A stretch of 64,000 bases of DNA from Catonia carolina (lineage: Eukaryota; Arthropoda; Insecta; Hemiptera; Achilidae). The notes under the pieces were generated by a model. It was not told the DNA's origin and searched no databases. It saw nothing but the letters and a program-made list of their open reading frames with translations. The stretch lies in the NCBI GenBank assembly GCA_035578175.1, contig JAQMRL010000005.1, positions 55,533,722-55,597,721 on the forward strand, in the 5' to 3' direction. Of this stretch, positions 11,093-22,541 are shown one piece after another; the stretch's first letter is position 1; every line of letters starts with the position of its first letter. The position numbers were made by a program, and so were the translations under genes.

Positions 11093-11445
11093 TTGATCTA
11101 CTAGTTCCAGGGCTACATAAAATAGTTCTGTTTCTTTTTGCATGCCAATCATATGACTGTAGCATTTAAGAACGGAGGGGGTAGAGGTGTTAAAGACACT
11201 AATCAGAATTATCTCCTCTGAAATTAATGAATTTCATTATACAGCCAGAACCTCTGGTGAATGAAGTGAAGGTGTCATTTGCAGGGTGGAAAGTAGATGC
11301 TTTTCAGAGGGTCTGTCGTGGTGATAAGCATACCTTTTCACTCAGTGAGGAAGGCAAAGGTAAACCACCTCACTCGTTTTACTTAGTAAAACCTCTAGAG
11401 GTTCATACCAGCCTTTCGGCTGATGACCTAAAACAACAACAGATC
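11093..11445 (+). mobile_element. Repeat family D (copy 1)
   Basis: A ~350-bp repeat seen six times in the window. Landmarks: GGTAGAGGTGT, ATCTCCTCTGA, ATGAATTTCATTATACAGCC, CACTCAGTGAGGAAGGCAA, the palindrome GTTTTACTTAGTAAAAC, and an end near GGCTGATGACCTAAAACAAC. A reading frame runs through it by chance; other copies do not keep it. Class unknown (SINE or 3' end of a LINE). Confidence 0.7.
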
Positions 11446-11449
11446 ATTT

Positions 11450-12000
11450 TTAGTTTTACTCAGAATTTACAGAAATATCATCACCCTCTTTATTCTTCTT
11501 TCAAGTTTACTCGGATCAAGTCCAACAAAACTCCTGTCCACCTCTTCCTTATATTTAATCATCTCTCCTCCATTGTTCTCCTGAAATCTCATCGTTTTAC
11601 CAAATCATCAATAACTGAAACCATCCAATTCACTCTTAGACATTCCCTTGGTCTTTTCTCCTCCATTTCCAAGTACAGCAACCTTTGAGAAAGTCTTCTT
11701 CCTCCATCCTACTGACATGACCAAACCATCATAGCTTTGTTAACCCAATCCTCTTTATCAGGCGTCCATTCCCAAATGTTCCATAATAAAATCATTACTC
11801 ATTTTATCTCATCATAATTCTCTTATTGTCTTTCATAGCATACTCCTCTTGAATTTCATTCTACTGCCTGCATTCTGCTCTTTGCCTTTCTTCCACCAGT
11901 CCATGTTTCTTCTGCATAAATCAGTATTGGCGCAAAGTATACGTTTCAGCCCTACATAATTTTCTTGCAAAGCACAGGCGCATAGGAACTTCTTTATCAC
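11450..12000 (-). pseudogene. Probable decayed non-LTR retrotransposon, reverse transcriptase C-terminal region
   Basis: On the reverse strand this less AT-rich stretch gives many short peptide pieces, broken by stops and frame changes, of the kind seen after the palm domain of LINE reverse transcriptases (a basic, Arg-rich 'G..K..W.D' pattern near 11650). Weak support; only composition and scattered similarity. Confidence 0.4.
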
Positions 12001-12395
12001 AGACTAAATTTCTCACACAATTAGTAATTTTATCGTGATAAAAATAACATGACATTTCTTACAAAATGTATTTTTATACTAATATGGTAGGAGTTTGAAA
12101 TGTGATTCACATTGGAAGATAGAAACAATAGTATTGTATGGTTATACAAACACTATTTTAAGGAAAGTTTGAATTTCTATTTATAATTTTTCTTGTATGG
12201 CAGAAACTTGGTTAATTCATTTTGCAGCAATGTCGTTTAATATTAATTATCATTGCTAACTCATTCTGAAAGCTATGTCACAATATGTATTTCAGTTTCT
12301 TAAGTATAGTGATGGAAGTAGATGTATCACATGAATTACTTTCTGCCAATGGTGCAGTTCTTAATTAAATTTATCACTAAATTTTTACACATCGA

Positions 12396-12675
12396 AAGCC
12401 ACCATTCCAGTATCATAACAAGCAGTAGTCGTAAATGACCAAGCTTTTGACATGACTTTAGATAAATAAACTAAAAAATAATCTCTTGTCTAACATTAAG
12501 ATTGTAAAAAAATGATGCTAATTTTAAAATAGAAATTAAAATATTGGCTGCTTCCATAGGTAGTTTGCGGAGGTACTGGGTTCAATTCCCAGCTATGTTC
12601 TGGAAATTATTACAAGTCAAAACCCACTGTCAAAGTTAAATAACTCACTGAAGTCACTAATTGATACAACTTTTT
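12396..12675 (+). mobile_element. Two SINE A pieces: tail fragment and 5'-damaged copy
   Basis: 12396-12478 matches the 3' half of SINE A (AATGACCAAGCTTTTGAC then a TAAATAAA tail). 12546-12675 has the B-box GGTTCAATTCCC and body but a damaged head. Confidence 0.6.
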
Positions 12676-12689
12676 TTAATAATTTTTCA

Positions 12690-13143
12690 ATACTTTTAAG
12701 GCCTCATTGGACGACTTTAGTTCATAGCCTGGTAAGCTCATTTTCTGCTTTTAATCTTCTTGCTGCACTTTCGCAGTTCTTTTGCTTCTTTCTTGTTCTG
12801 TCAATATTTCTTCAAGGCTTCTGATCTTGTGAGCCTTTCAGCTTCAGAAAGCACTGCTTTTCATGCCACCTTTGCTTTCTGTTGGAATCTGGTTATTGGG
12901 TTTATGATTTTGTGATGGTTTCCTGATTTAGTTTTTAAGTCATTTATTGTGATATTCTGATGTAACTTTAAATACACTTAAAAATAATAATAATATATTT
13001 ATTTTGTTCAATAATAAATATGTACTAACAAAACAACATTGTATACACATAGCATAATTTACATACTACATAAAAATATTTATAACTAACGTATTCGTTT
13101 ATAATAACTTAAATAAATCTTATACGTGAATAAAATAAAATAA
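12690..13143 (-). other. Possible retroelement coding remnant, then AT-rich DNA
   Basis: 12690-12940 has balanced composition and, on the reverse strand, broken Lys/Glu/Arg-rich peptide pieces like those in LINE ORFs. No domain is recognisable. The remainder is AT-rich filler. Confidence 0.25.
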
Positions 13144-13320
13144 CGACCATCTCCGTGGCATAGTGAGTAGTGCACTAGGCTACAAAGGGAAAGGTCCTGG
13201 GTTCGATTCCTGGCTAGGGTCTCAAAATTTTAACACGTTAAAACTCACCATTATAGTATCAAAATCCACTGTAGTCGCTAATGACCAAGCTGTTGATGCA
13301 ACTTCAAATAAACTAAAAAA
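13144..13320 (+). mobile_element. SINE family A, nearly complete
   Basis: A-box region CGTGGCATAGTGAGTAG, B-box GGTTCGATTCC, body and GCAACTTCAAATAAA tail. A few extra bases between the boxes compared with the 3546 copy. Confidence 0.7.
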
Positions 13321-13359
13321 AGGAAAATAAAAACAGAAAATTAAATTTTTTTAAAATTT

Positions 13360-13737
13360 TTTTATTTAACGTCGCATCAACTGCAAGGTCATTAGCGATG
13401 ACGTTGGGATGTAACTATGTAAGGATGAAATGATTTTTTTGTTACGTATGAAAATATGCTGTGCCTGAGTGGGATTCGAACCCAGGACCACCGCATGATG
13501 AGAGGCGAGCATGTTAACAATTATGACAAAATTAAATTAAATTTATTGTGAAAAAAATACTACTTTTCTTACCAAGAAAATCTTTACCATTGGCAGAGAA
13601 TTAAATTAAATTAAAATAATATTCTTTTTTTCTTTTTTGTTTAACGTCCGACTGTTCTGCAATTACTGCTAATGCAGACGGTGAATGATGAAATGATTTT
13701 TTGTAACGTATGAAAAAATGCCGTGCCTGAAAATAAT
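13360..13737 (-). mobile_element. SINE A/B hybrid copy and a SINE B tail fragment, reverse strand
   Basis: 13360-13530: a SINE A tail (TTTAACGTCGCATCAACTGC) joined to a SINE B body and head (TGTGCCTGAGTGGGATTCGA). 13630-13737: SINE B tail (AACGTCCGACTGTTCTGCAA, then CTAATGCAGACGGTGAATGA) with the head missing. Confidence 0.65.
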
Positions 13738-14537
13738 ATTGGAAGAGAGAATTTGTTTATTAAGTTTTGTCATTAATAGTAAGGTAAGACAACTTTATTA
13801 AGTCTACAAATAACAATTGTCAGGCTACTGTATAGAATTATATATAATTTGTATTATAATTCGTATATAATCAATCTCAGATGAAAATTGATTAAGAGGC
13901 AAAAGATAATCATGTGAATATTCACACGTGTTTTATTTTAATATAATTAATAAAGTGAAATCATTAAATTATAAAACACTACAGTAAATATATTTATATG
14001 CTACCCTGATAGGAATTGCAAATTTATTAGGAAAAGGAAGTGAAATAATGTAATGACATAAAATAATACTATTTTTATTGTATTATACAATCTTTATTAC
14101 ATAATAATCAGGTCACATCATTGTGTTATTAGTTGATAAAAATTGACGTTGACAACTAGGTATTATATTTGTTACAATACAAACTACATGGTCATAGACG
14201 TGGATGTGGTGCCTCATGGCAGGCTGCCCACTTTATTGGTGACAATGAGGATGTTGTAGGTTTTAAGTTATTAGCACCTCCACAATAACATATATATAGT
14301 TACACAAGTACTTGTCTACAATATCCAATATCGTTTAAGTACTCTAACTCTTTAATTGTTTGTCGTCTCTCATACTTATGTTTTCCTCTTTTTAAAACAT
14401 TTCTTCCTGTTGTTTTTTCATCTTTCATTATTACAATTATCATTCATTGTCACAATTTTTCTTAAAACTTCTTTAAAATTCTGTTTTGATCAATTCTATA
14501 AAATTTTATAATATTTTAGTGTTATTTTCTTAGTGTA
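13738..14537. other. Intergenic AT-rich DNA
   Basis: No feature recognised. A slightly more balanced patch at 14190-14290 has no convincing frame. Confidence 0.5.
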
Positions 14538-14862
14538 ACCCACCGGGTTGGTCTAGGGGTAACATCGTCACCGGTAGTCAGCTGTTTAACAGCTGATTTT
14601 CGGAGACGAAGGTTCCTGGTTCAATTCCTAGTAAAGGTAGTTACTTTTATACGGATTTGAATACTAGACAGTGGTTACCGGTGTACTTTGATGGTTGAGT
14701 TTCAATTAACCATACTCTCTCAGGAATGGTTGACCTGAGTCTGTACAAGACTACACCTCATTTACACGTTATACACATCATCCTCATCTCATTGGGTCAT
14801 GGGATTGCTTATTGTTCTAAATTGAACAGATTGCAACGTACACACATTAGGAATAAAATAAA
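14538..14862 (+). mobile_element. SINE family F, tRNA-derived, full length
   Basis: Head with A-box TTGGTCTAGGGGTAA and B-box GGTTCAATTCC. Between them sits the perfect hairpin CAGCTGTTTAACAGCTG where a tRNA would have its anticodon arm. Body: GTGGTTACCGGTGTACTTTG, then CTGTACAAGACTACACCTC, ending near ACACATTAGGAATAAAATA. Another full copy is at 34632-34970. Confidence 0.75.
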
Positions 14863-15249
14863 TTTTCATATTGTAAATATGAAAATTTACAATATGTTTT
14901 ATAATGTATAATATGTTTTAATGTTATAATTTGTTAATTACACCAGTGGGTTGTAATTTTTTCATGAGTAGTATCTAATTGATAAGTTGCATTTATTGTT
15001 ATTTATAACAGATTATGCATTAAAAAAAAGTTATATGAAAAAAAACATTGTAAATTAATTTTGTCACTGACATGATACAGCTGTTGTATCACTTTTTTAC
15101 CTTTTATTATATAATCCTTTTTTCTAGTGACTTGTTTTAGTTTATCCACTACAATCAGAGTCAGTGGTGGATTAAAATATTTATCACGATGTGTTTGTTA
15201 AGGGCCCCTTAAACTATTATAAAAATCCTTAAGGATAAATTTTAATTAA

Positions 15250-16455
15250 TAACAATAATGTTGTAATAATCTTCTTCTTCTTCTGCTCCTCAAGGATTAG
15301 GCATCCTTGCCTGTTTCAAATCTCTGAAATTTGCGCATCTCTTCTACGGTTGTCCTCGGTTTCTCCTTCCTCCAGTTTGTAACCCAGCGCCTGCTTAGGT
15401 ATCCTATTCCCGCTCATCCTGTCCACATGCTCTATCTACTGTAATTTATTTTGAAGTTCCCTATCATTTATAGAAAAGATGTTATGCTCTTTCCTTATCC
15501 CTGATTTCCCAGAACAGTCTTCTCTACTACATCCTACATCCATATGTTTACCATAAAAATTTCATTTCAGATACCTGAAATCTACTCTGATCTGTCTGTG
15601 CTAGCAGCCAAGTTTCACTGCCATAAAGTAGGGTTGACAATGTTATTGTTTTATAAAATCCCAACCTTGAATCCCTACTGGTGTGGTTTATTAAGGTTCT
15701 GTGGTTAGTCCCCCATTTATGTTGGAATTGGTACTTGTTATTGAAGGCATTCGATCTTGTTGATTTATTATGTTACAACCCAGATACTGATATTGGAATA
15801 ACTGTTCCAGAATATTGTTCTCTATAACAATTTTTCTTCTGACTGGATCCTTTCCTCTGAACGTCATTACCCTCGTCTTCTGTGTTAAAATTCACAGCTT
15901 ATACTCTTTATAAAATTTGTTCAGGAGGAAGTGTGTTTCTGCAATTCATCCTCATTCTTCTGTAATACTATCAGGCCATCAGCATACAATGAGCAATTCA
16001 CCACGATATTCGCTCTCACGTGCTCGCCTCTCATCATGCAGTCTTGGGTTCGAATCCCATTCAGGCACGACATATTTTCATACGTTACAAAAATCCTTCA
16101 CCATCTGCATTAGCAGTAATTGAAGAACAGTCGGACGTTTAACAAAAAAAAAAAAAATCATATTCCCTCTCATGAGGACAGAGGACAACAGTATGTATTT
16201 GAGATTTCCATCTTCCAATCACATCATCTAGATAAATATTAAATAGTGAGGGTGATAGACCACACCCTTGTCTTATCCTGCTATTAATAATTATTTCGTC
16301 ATAGTTGGTGTCTTCGTATACACTTTGGACTGCCTTGATAAGATGGGAAGGATATCCCATACCCAGCAATATTTCCTGTAGTTTTGTTTTATCCATTGTA
16401 TCGAAAGCCTTCTGTTGTAATAATAAAATGCTTATTAAATAATAAACTATCAAAC
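15250..16455 (-). pseudogene. Decayed non-LTR retrotransposon (reverse transcriptase), split by a SINE
   Basis: The reverse-strand frame at about 16170-16420 reads as reverse transcriptase fingers/palm: KAFDTMDKTKLQEILLGMG, then IKAVQSVYEDT, then RIRQGCGLSPSLFNIYLDDVI. After a SINE insertion the frame resumes with broken pieces including a LLYGSETW-like motif (about 15620) and basic C-terminal pieces down to about 15250. Several stops and frameshifts; dead copy. The original reading order (16455 to 15250) is kept. Confidence 0.75.
16021..16159 (+). mobile_element. SINE family B, 5'-truncated, inserted in a LINE
   Basis: Contains the B-box GGTTCGAATCCC, CATTCAGGCACG, the CTGCATTAGCAGTAATTG body and a poly-A end, but lacks the A-box. 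Flanking direct repeats ATATTCGCTCTCACG (16006-16020) and ATATTCCCTCTCATG (16160-16174) form a slightly diverged 15-bp target duplication, typical of LINE-driven insertion. Confidence 0.8.
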
Positions 16456-16459
16456 ATAA

Positions 16460-17473
16460 TAAACTTTCAATTAGCTTTACATAGTGAAATATTATTTACA
16501 ATTGAAATCCCAAATAGCACCAACTGTACTATTAACAGTATTTGTGGTGGCCCTTCGCAATTGTGACATGGTAAATCCACCTCTGATCAGGGTACACAAA
16601 ATAGAAACTAAACCTATTAGAAATAATGTATATTAAAATTTTCAAAAGTTGTTGTATATTCATTCATTCGTATATAAGTTTCATAAATTTTAAAGCTTTA
16701 TTCAAATCACTGAAGACACATCGTCTGAAAATTTTAATAAATTTTTAAAGTTAGTTCAAATTTTATACTCAAGCGCCTACATTTTGATTTCATAACTATA
16801 AACCTACTAACCCAAAGTTTATTAGCTCATCACATGATATGTTGCCTAACATATTTGTTTTATCTATGTTTTACTATATTTCGAGTTCAGCATTCAAAAC
16901 ATTTTACTGAATTGGTATTGCTGTATTGAATGTAGCTTTGGTCAGTATAAGTCAATAGCATCAAGTTTTGAAAGACTTCTGTGATTTTCTTGTTTAGCGA
17001 AAACTAGTATTCAATGTACAAAATGCCGATAGGAATGCCTAAATATATTGAATTGTGATAACCGACAACTGTTAGTTCGTGATGATAATTAATATTTATT
17101 TATAAGACACTGCTGTAATAAAAAATAAAATGAATTAACCTCTGTGGTAAAAGCAAAATAGTAAATGAAAATTTTAAGCTTTTCTTAAAATATATAGTGT
17201 TTATGTAACTGCACAATAGCATTGTTTCTAGTTTCCAATCCGAATCATATTTCAAACTACCTCCATATTAGTAAAATTTATATAATAGATAACATCGTGT
17301 TATTTTTATCATGATAAAGATAACAATGGTGTGACAAATCAAAAGACATTAAAAATATTCATTCTGTAATATCTTGAACATTCGCTTCCTTGTTTTGGAC
17401 TAGATACAGTATTATCTTTCCTGTCCCTCAGGAAAAAATGTAAATTTGTTTATAATTTTCTGTATTTCTGTTT
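16460..17473. other. Intergenic AT-rich DNA
   Basis: No gene or matched repeat recognised. Confidence 0.5.
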
Positions 17474-17645
17474 TGGGCCTTTGGGTCAGCCCAGTCAGTA
17501 AGCTGGCAGAAAGTCGCCATTAATGTTTTAGTAACACTGGTTTGGGATACCGACTTAGTATGGCAACTAGCTGACAGCCAGACATCGGCAAACTCCACTA
17601 AGGGTGTTTGTCAACGTTGAACAGTTTCCTATAACAAATATAAGC
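17474..17645 (-). mobile_element. Repeat family C, reverse copy
   Basis: Reverse complement of the 2357-2621 repeat: starts with CCTTTGGGTCAGCCCAGTCAG, then AACTCCACTAAGGGTG. Diverged and slightly shortened. Confidence 0.6.
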
Positions 17646-17649
17646 AAAA

Positions 17650-18579
17650 AAATATGGTGTAAACACTCACACGACTTTCTCTTTCCAATGAAAGTAATTA
17701 AATTATAACTTTTGTTTTATGATAAATAAACTTATGTTTTTTATGATAAATAAACATTGTAAAATGAACATTTAATCATGAGTGAATGACGCTTCTTGAA
17801 AATGAACCTCTTTCGACTAAAAAAAAAAGGAAAATCACTAATTGACGCTAAACTAGGTTCTGTAGAAGAAAAATGCTAGAAATAAAAGTTGTAGATTGTT
17901 TAATTTCCTATAACTTTGATCACTTACTTTTTTGACGTAAAATGCATAAAATACTAAGGCCGCAATCTTAAAACAATTCCATATTTTTTTCCGATTTGAT
18001 GAGCAAAATAGAGAAAATCTTTAATTGACGCTAAACTAAGCTGTTTAACTAAAAAGTTGTTTGAAATAAACGTTGTAGGTTTGGTAATGTTCTGCAACTT
18101 TAATTGTAGCTATACACTTTTTCCCTAAAGTGCATATTAAGGTCACAATCTTAAAAGAAATAACAATTTTTTCTACGAGTGCACAGCCTCTCCGAGAATT
18201 TCAGCAGACATAGCGCTTACCCTATCTTGTACAAAATAAAAAATGTAGTAAATGAGGCAGTTTTAAAAAAAAATCGTAGGAGCCGTTTTTTTTATAAAAT
18301 CGCAAAGAAGTGAAAAATTGGACGAATAAACTTCTACTTCCGGTTGACGGATTTTAATGGAAATACTAGTGTCGGGTCTCCTGTGGTGCCTAACTTCAGT
18401 TCCAAGTTTCAATGTTGCGTCGTGCAGTATTCCGTTGTTTAGATATTTGGTTTATACACTCAAGCGCGCGCGCACACATACACACACCAGTTGGAAAAAC
18501 ATGTTTTTGGGTTCAGGGGGCTTGAAAACGAGTATTTCCGGTAAAACTCGAATTCGAAAAATCGACATGAACATAATAC
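17650..18579 (-). mobile_element. Family E element (copy 2), reverse
   Basis: Begins ATGGTGTAAACACTCACACG then CTTTCTC, carries the duplicated internal unit, a short CA run at about 18460-18490 and the TTTCGAA/CGACATGA end box. Its last ~40 bp (the outer subterminal box) are missing where the solo LTR starts. Confidence 0.8.
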
Positions 18580-19262
18580 TGTGACACTTATCTCCAAAGT
18601 CCGTTTCGGGATCTGGGTAAATTAAATAATTAACACTTTTAAGTTTAAAATTACAAGTATTTATTACAACTAAATTAGATTACAATTAATTTAACAATTT
18701 ATATAATAAATAACAAACTATTTACAATTAAGTAATAACAATAAATAAACTTAACCAATCTACTAAAGAATACGTACAAAAGATACAGAAATAACGTTAA
18801 ATAATAAACAGTAATTCACAGTAACGTTGACCTTCTCTAACGCACTGTCACACACCACTCAATTCGCTCACTGAATCACAGACAAATTGATACTGACTCG
18901 CTAAATAAATCGCCTCACTTATATAGGTGAATCTACGAAGATTTCGGGAAGAACAGAGATTATCAAAACAATAATATAAAATAATACAAAATCTTCTGAC
19001 GACTTCTGGATAAATCTTAATAAATTAGGATTGAAAGTTCAATGTATGAAAGAAAAGGCCAATTATCTAAATACAGTAGGTACCCACCCGACTCTTTCCC
19101 ATTAGTCGTACAACAATAGGCAGGCCTACCTCTACTATAACCGTTTATAACTATTTCTTGGGAACCCAATTTATCAATCGTATTATATTTACGTTAACAT
19201 TTTTAAAATCTCGGTCCTCCTCGAAAATTTTCGAACACACATTCCCTTTTGATATTGTTACA
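18580..19262 (-). mobile_element. Solo LTR of an LTR retrotransposon
   Basis: Read on the reverse strand, the 683-bp segment starts TGTAACAATATC and ends GATAAGTGTCACA, the TG...CA form of an LTR. It has a TATATAAG box (complement at 18918-18925) followed by a likely start region, and an AATAAA signal near the end (complement at 18660-18665). No internal coding region or second LTR is adjacent. I could not find a clean target duplication. A fragment of a related LTR is at 26870-27108. Confidence 0.6.
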
Positions 19263-19298
19263 CTATATTTTAATTACCGTTTTTATGATTTTTTTCAG

Positions 19299-19460
19299 AT
19301 ACCGGTGATCTCATAGGATAATAGAAAGAGATAAATTAGTAGAAGAAGATGAAGAAGAAGAAGAAGAAGAACAGGAAGAAGACGAAGAAGAGGAAGAAGA
19401 ATATGATGAAGAAAATGAAGAGTATGAAGATAAAAGTGAAGTTACCAAAGATAGTTAACT
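19299..19460 (+). other. Candidate alternative or untranslated terminal exon of Kir-A, with an acidic GAA tract
   Basis: The acceptor TGATTTTTTTCAG at 19286-19298 is strong. Joined to the phase-1 donor of Kir-A exon 7180-7404, it would add only D-T-G-D-L-I-G before two stops (19319). Joined to the donor-like GTATGG after the Kir-A stop (9689), it would be a 3' UTR exon. A GAA/GAC-rich tract (19321-19458) encodes about 45 mostly Glu/Asp residues in another frame, closed by TAA, but has no start codon. AATAAA-like signals lie at about 19544 and 19822. No repeat was recognised here. Purely inferential. Confidence 0.3.
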
Positions 19461-20028
19461 TAATTAATCAATTAACTTTTACTTAACTTATTTATTAAAG
19501 AAAACGAATTAAACTAGGTAATTAATTATATAATTTAATTAGTAATAAAACGTCGAAGATAATAGAACTATTTTTTAATAAGAAAAATTAATTAACTTTT
19601 TAGGAGAAAAAAATAAATGAAATTATAAAATCGAAATAATTTTTTTACGGACAGATTAGATTTTTTACATTTAGTGTAGGATCAAATCCGTCCTCGCGTG
19701 AAATAAGTAATTTAAATAAACAATGTATTTCTGTTCCTAGTCCGACTGAAACGAGTACATAGTTTTATATTTGTTTGTATGTACACACATAATTTCTACG
19801 TCGTGATACGTTAGTTGTGAATAAAGTTTTTAAATGTTTATTTATAAGTGTGGTGGTACATTGATACAGGTGTGTGTTTCTGTTATATTAATTGTCCATG
19901 TCCGCGCATGCGTATATCAAACTAGTTTTTAAATCTCAGTAGACTTGTGTGTTGTTATTGTAGTGGTGTATTTTGTTTTGTTGTCTCGTTCTGCAGTATA
20001 TCTACTACTACCAGTCAGTTATGTGTTT
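19461..20028 (+). promoter_or_regulatory. Likely promoter and 5' UTR region of the Kir-B first exon 1a
   Basis: Non-repetitive sequence upstream of the exon 1a start codon. An insect-type initiator TCAGT lies at 19936-19940, about 90 bases before the ATG, and another overlaps 20014. A possible acceptor (TTCTGCAG at about 19989-19996) leaves open an upstream non-coding exon. No TATA box placed convincingly. Confidence 0.3.
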
Positions 20029-20321
20029 ATGATGGCACAGGATAGTGTTGTGGAACGGGTACCGCCTTTACTTCATAATAACAATGATTGTCTTGTGGTA
20101 ACCGCGCCAACTGCTACTATTGAAGAAGAAGATTTTCAATACTTTGATGCTGACCTTGAAGATCTCGGAGATGAAACGGATCCAGAAGACGTCAATTTCC
20201 AGTTCAACGGTTCTCCGGGGGTTACATCTGATCTATTAAGCTCTGGACCTACATTAATTCGAGTTGCTACTTTCTCGCATATTTCAGAACACAGTCACAG
20301 CAAGAAAAACGATTTTATAAG
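20029..20321 (+). CDS. Kir-B candidate first coding exon 1a: inward-rectifier potassium channel N-terminus
   Basis: Two in-frame ATGs (20029, 20032) begin a 97-codon exon ending in phase 2 at 20321, before a near-consensus donor GTAAGT (20322). The frame is open further upstream, but the first ATG is here. The protein is acidic: MMAQDSVVERVPPL, then EEEDFQYFDADLEDLGDE, then a Ser/His-rich SHISEHSHSKKNDFI. It resembles a cytoplasmic, probably disordered channel N-terminus; it has no signal peptide or domain I recognise. The trailing AG joins in frame to the G that opens exon 63540, giving I-R|SRYRGPGCS. The link across 43 kb is inferred from phase and position, not shown by a transcript. Confidence 0.6.
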
Positions 20322-20773
20322 GTAAGTCATATTCTTATTTATTTATTTATTTTAAAAAATATTACTTTTATAAAAGTTTTTACGTAGGTTACGTTAGTAT
20401 TGCTATTTACCGGTGCATTTTGTTATTGTTTGGAAACACGCGATACACCACCATGCGTTTATAACCTAACCTGCTAACCTACATGTTTCATATTTTAACA
20501 TTCTTAACTCTATTTTAATGTTTTAAGTATTTATTTTTAAAATAAATTAGTGTTTCAGCCCTTTTAACTAGTTGTCATGATTACCAGTATTTTGTAAACT
20601 TCTGTCAGTTGATCACCGTGTCAAATCTCTTACATTAACAGTGCAATTTAATTTTTCTAAACCAATTTTTATAATTTATAGGTTAAAGTTTCTTAATTTT
20701 ACAATCACTTTAGTTTATTTTAAAGCATAATAATATTTCGTCTAGAAACACTATTTAGGCCATCACTTTTAGG

Positions 20774-20925
20774 TCGGTCCGTGGTGAAGTGGTCAGTGCA
20801 ACTTGCTTCTATGCCAGAAGTTTCGATTCCCGATCAGGTTTTTTTCCATCAATCACCACCATTCATCGTCTACATTAGAAATAATGTGCTGATTACAGTC
20901 GGATGTAAAATAAAATCTTAAATCT
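20774..20925 (+). mobile_element. tRNA-derived SINE related to family B
   Basis: A-box-like GTGGTGAAGTGGTCAGTG, B-box TTCGATTCCC, then a diverged B-type body ending ACAGTCGGATGTAAAATAAA. Lies in Kir-B intron 1 downstream of exon 1a. Confidence 0.6.
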
Positions 20926-21557
20926 ACCACTTTTAACATTAACTTTTTTTAATCTTTACTGACAGTTTATTTATGTTTTGTTTACAATGATACTGAAGCC
21001 GTGACAGTTTTGTTCATGGTTTCTTAACATGTTTTTAACGGGAATTTTTGTTACTTTTTCTATCCGTTTTCTACTGATTTTTTTTGTAAAATAAGAAAGA
21101 AAATTAAACGTAATTAAACGCTTAAAATTCTATAACAGAAAAAATGAATGCGTTTTTTCTACAGTAGAGGTTACCGTCGGTTCTTTTGTTTAACTGTTTG
21201 TCACGCCAACGAAAACTGTTTGTGAACATGCCAACGAAAATTATTACATCTTGACGAAAGTAATTTTAATTTTCTGGATAACTTTGAGCATCAGTATTAC
21301 TGATTTTTCTTTTCTTAATTTAATTTCAAATCAGAGATGCTAAAATTAAATTAAATGGTCGGATATTTTTTCTAAAATATATTATAAGAGAATTTACCGG
21401 TAAAGTTATGTAGATAAAATTAAAACACTTATATGTATCATTCCATTCCGGTAAATCCAATTAAAGAAATTACAGTCTAGTAAATTATATCTTTTTAACC
21501 CCCGAGGGGGTTAAAAAGGTAACTTAATCGTGAGTTCTTAGCTATAATAAAAACAAA
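20926..21557. other. Kir-B intron, nothing recognised
   Basis: AT-rich intron with a small palindrome CCCCCGAGGGGG-like at about 21500; no repeat or coding frame. Confidence 0.5.
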
Positions 21558-22350
21558 AATCTGGTGTCAAACACTCATACAACTTTCTCTTGCCAATGCA
21601 AATAATTAATAATAAACCTAACATTATTAATAAAATATTAGAAATAAACAAAAACTAACCTCAAAAACATAACCTTATTTTAATCATGAGTGAATGACGC
21701 AAAATGAAAATCGAACTCAATTTGGCTTAAAAAAACGGAAAATCACACTTTCACGCTAAACTAGGGTCTGTAGAGAAAAAATCTCTAAATAATAGTTGTA
21801 GATCCTTTAATTTTCTATAAATTTTATTATATACACTTTTGTCGTAAAGTGCATACTAAGGCCGAAATCTTAAAAAAATCGATTTTTCACACGTTTTCGT
21901 GAGAAAAAACAGAAAATCGCTAATTACTGCTAAACTAAGCGTTATAGAAAACAAATGCTTGAAACAAAAGTTGTAGGTTTTCAAATTCTCTACAACTTTT
22001 ATTATATACATTTTTGCTCTAAAATTAATATTAAAGCCGTAATCTTAAAAAAACACTTTTTTTACGTAAAAACACCCTCACCAAGAATTTCAGCAAACAT
22101 GGCGCCTACCCTATCTTTTAGAGAATAAAAAATTCAGTAAATGAGGCGATTTTAAAAAAACTCGTAGGACCAGTTTTTGAGAAAATCACAAAAAAGTGAA
22201 AAATGATACGAATAAACTACTACTTCCGGTTGACCGATTTTGATGAAAATGTTCGTGTCGGGTCCGGTAGTGGTATGTAACTTAGGTTTTAAGTTTCAAG
22301 TTCGTACGATGTTCCGTTGACGAGATATTCTGTTCACACACGCACGCACG

Positions 22351-22392
<42 letters not shown>

Positions 22393-22541
22393 GAGAGAGA
22401 CACAGACCAATCGCTAAAAACATGTTTTTTGGGTTCAGGGGGTCTGAAAACGTATAGATCCGGTGAAAACTCAATTTCGAAAAATCGACATGAAAACAAT
22501 ACTTTCCTTCCTATATATTCATATAGGCAAGAGAAAGTAAA
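21558..22541 (-). mobile_element. Family E element (copy 3), reverse, full length
   Basis: From ATCTGGTGTCAAACACTCAT to the GGCAAGAGAAAG box at the right. A (CA)n run with GA repeats spans about 22330-22400. All landmarks of the family are present. Confidence 0.85.

Noticed and set aside
11227..11688. 153-codon open frame
   Set aside because: It runs from family D straight into a reverse-strand LINE remnant; no domain, and other family D copies do not keep the frame.
18580..19262. Promoter of Kir-B in the TATA-containing segment
   Set aside because: The TATATAAG lies on the reverse strand inside a TG...CA-bounded segment with AATAAA, better explained as a solo LTR.
22296..22499. Cys-Val-Cys-Val open frames over TG/CA runs (also near 23352, 25851, 41028, 48322)
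   Set aside because: They are translations of microsatellites inside family E copies; the same frame is broken in other copies.
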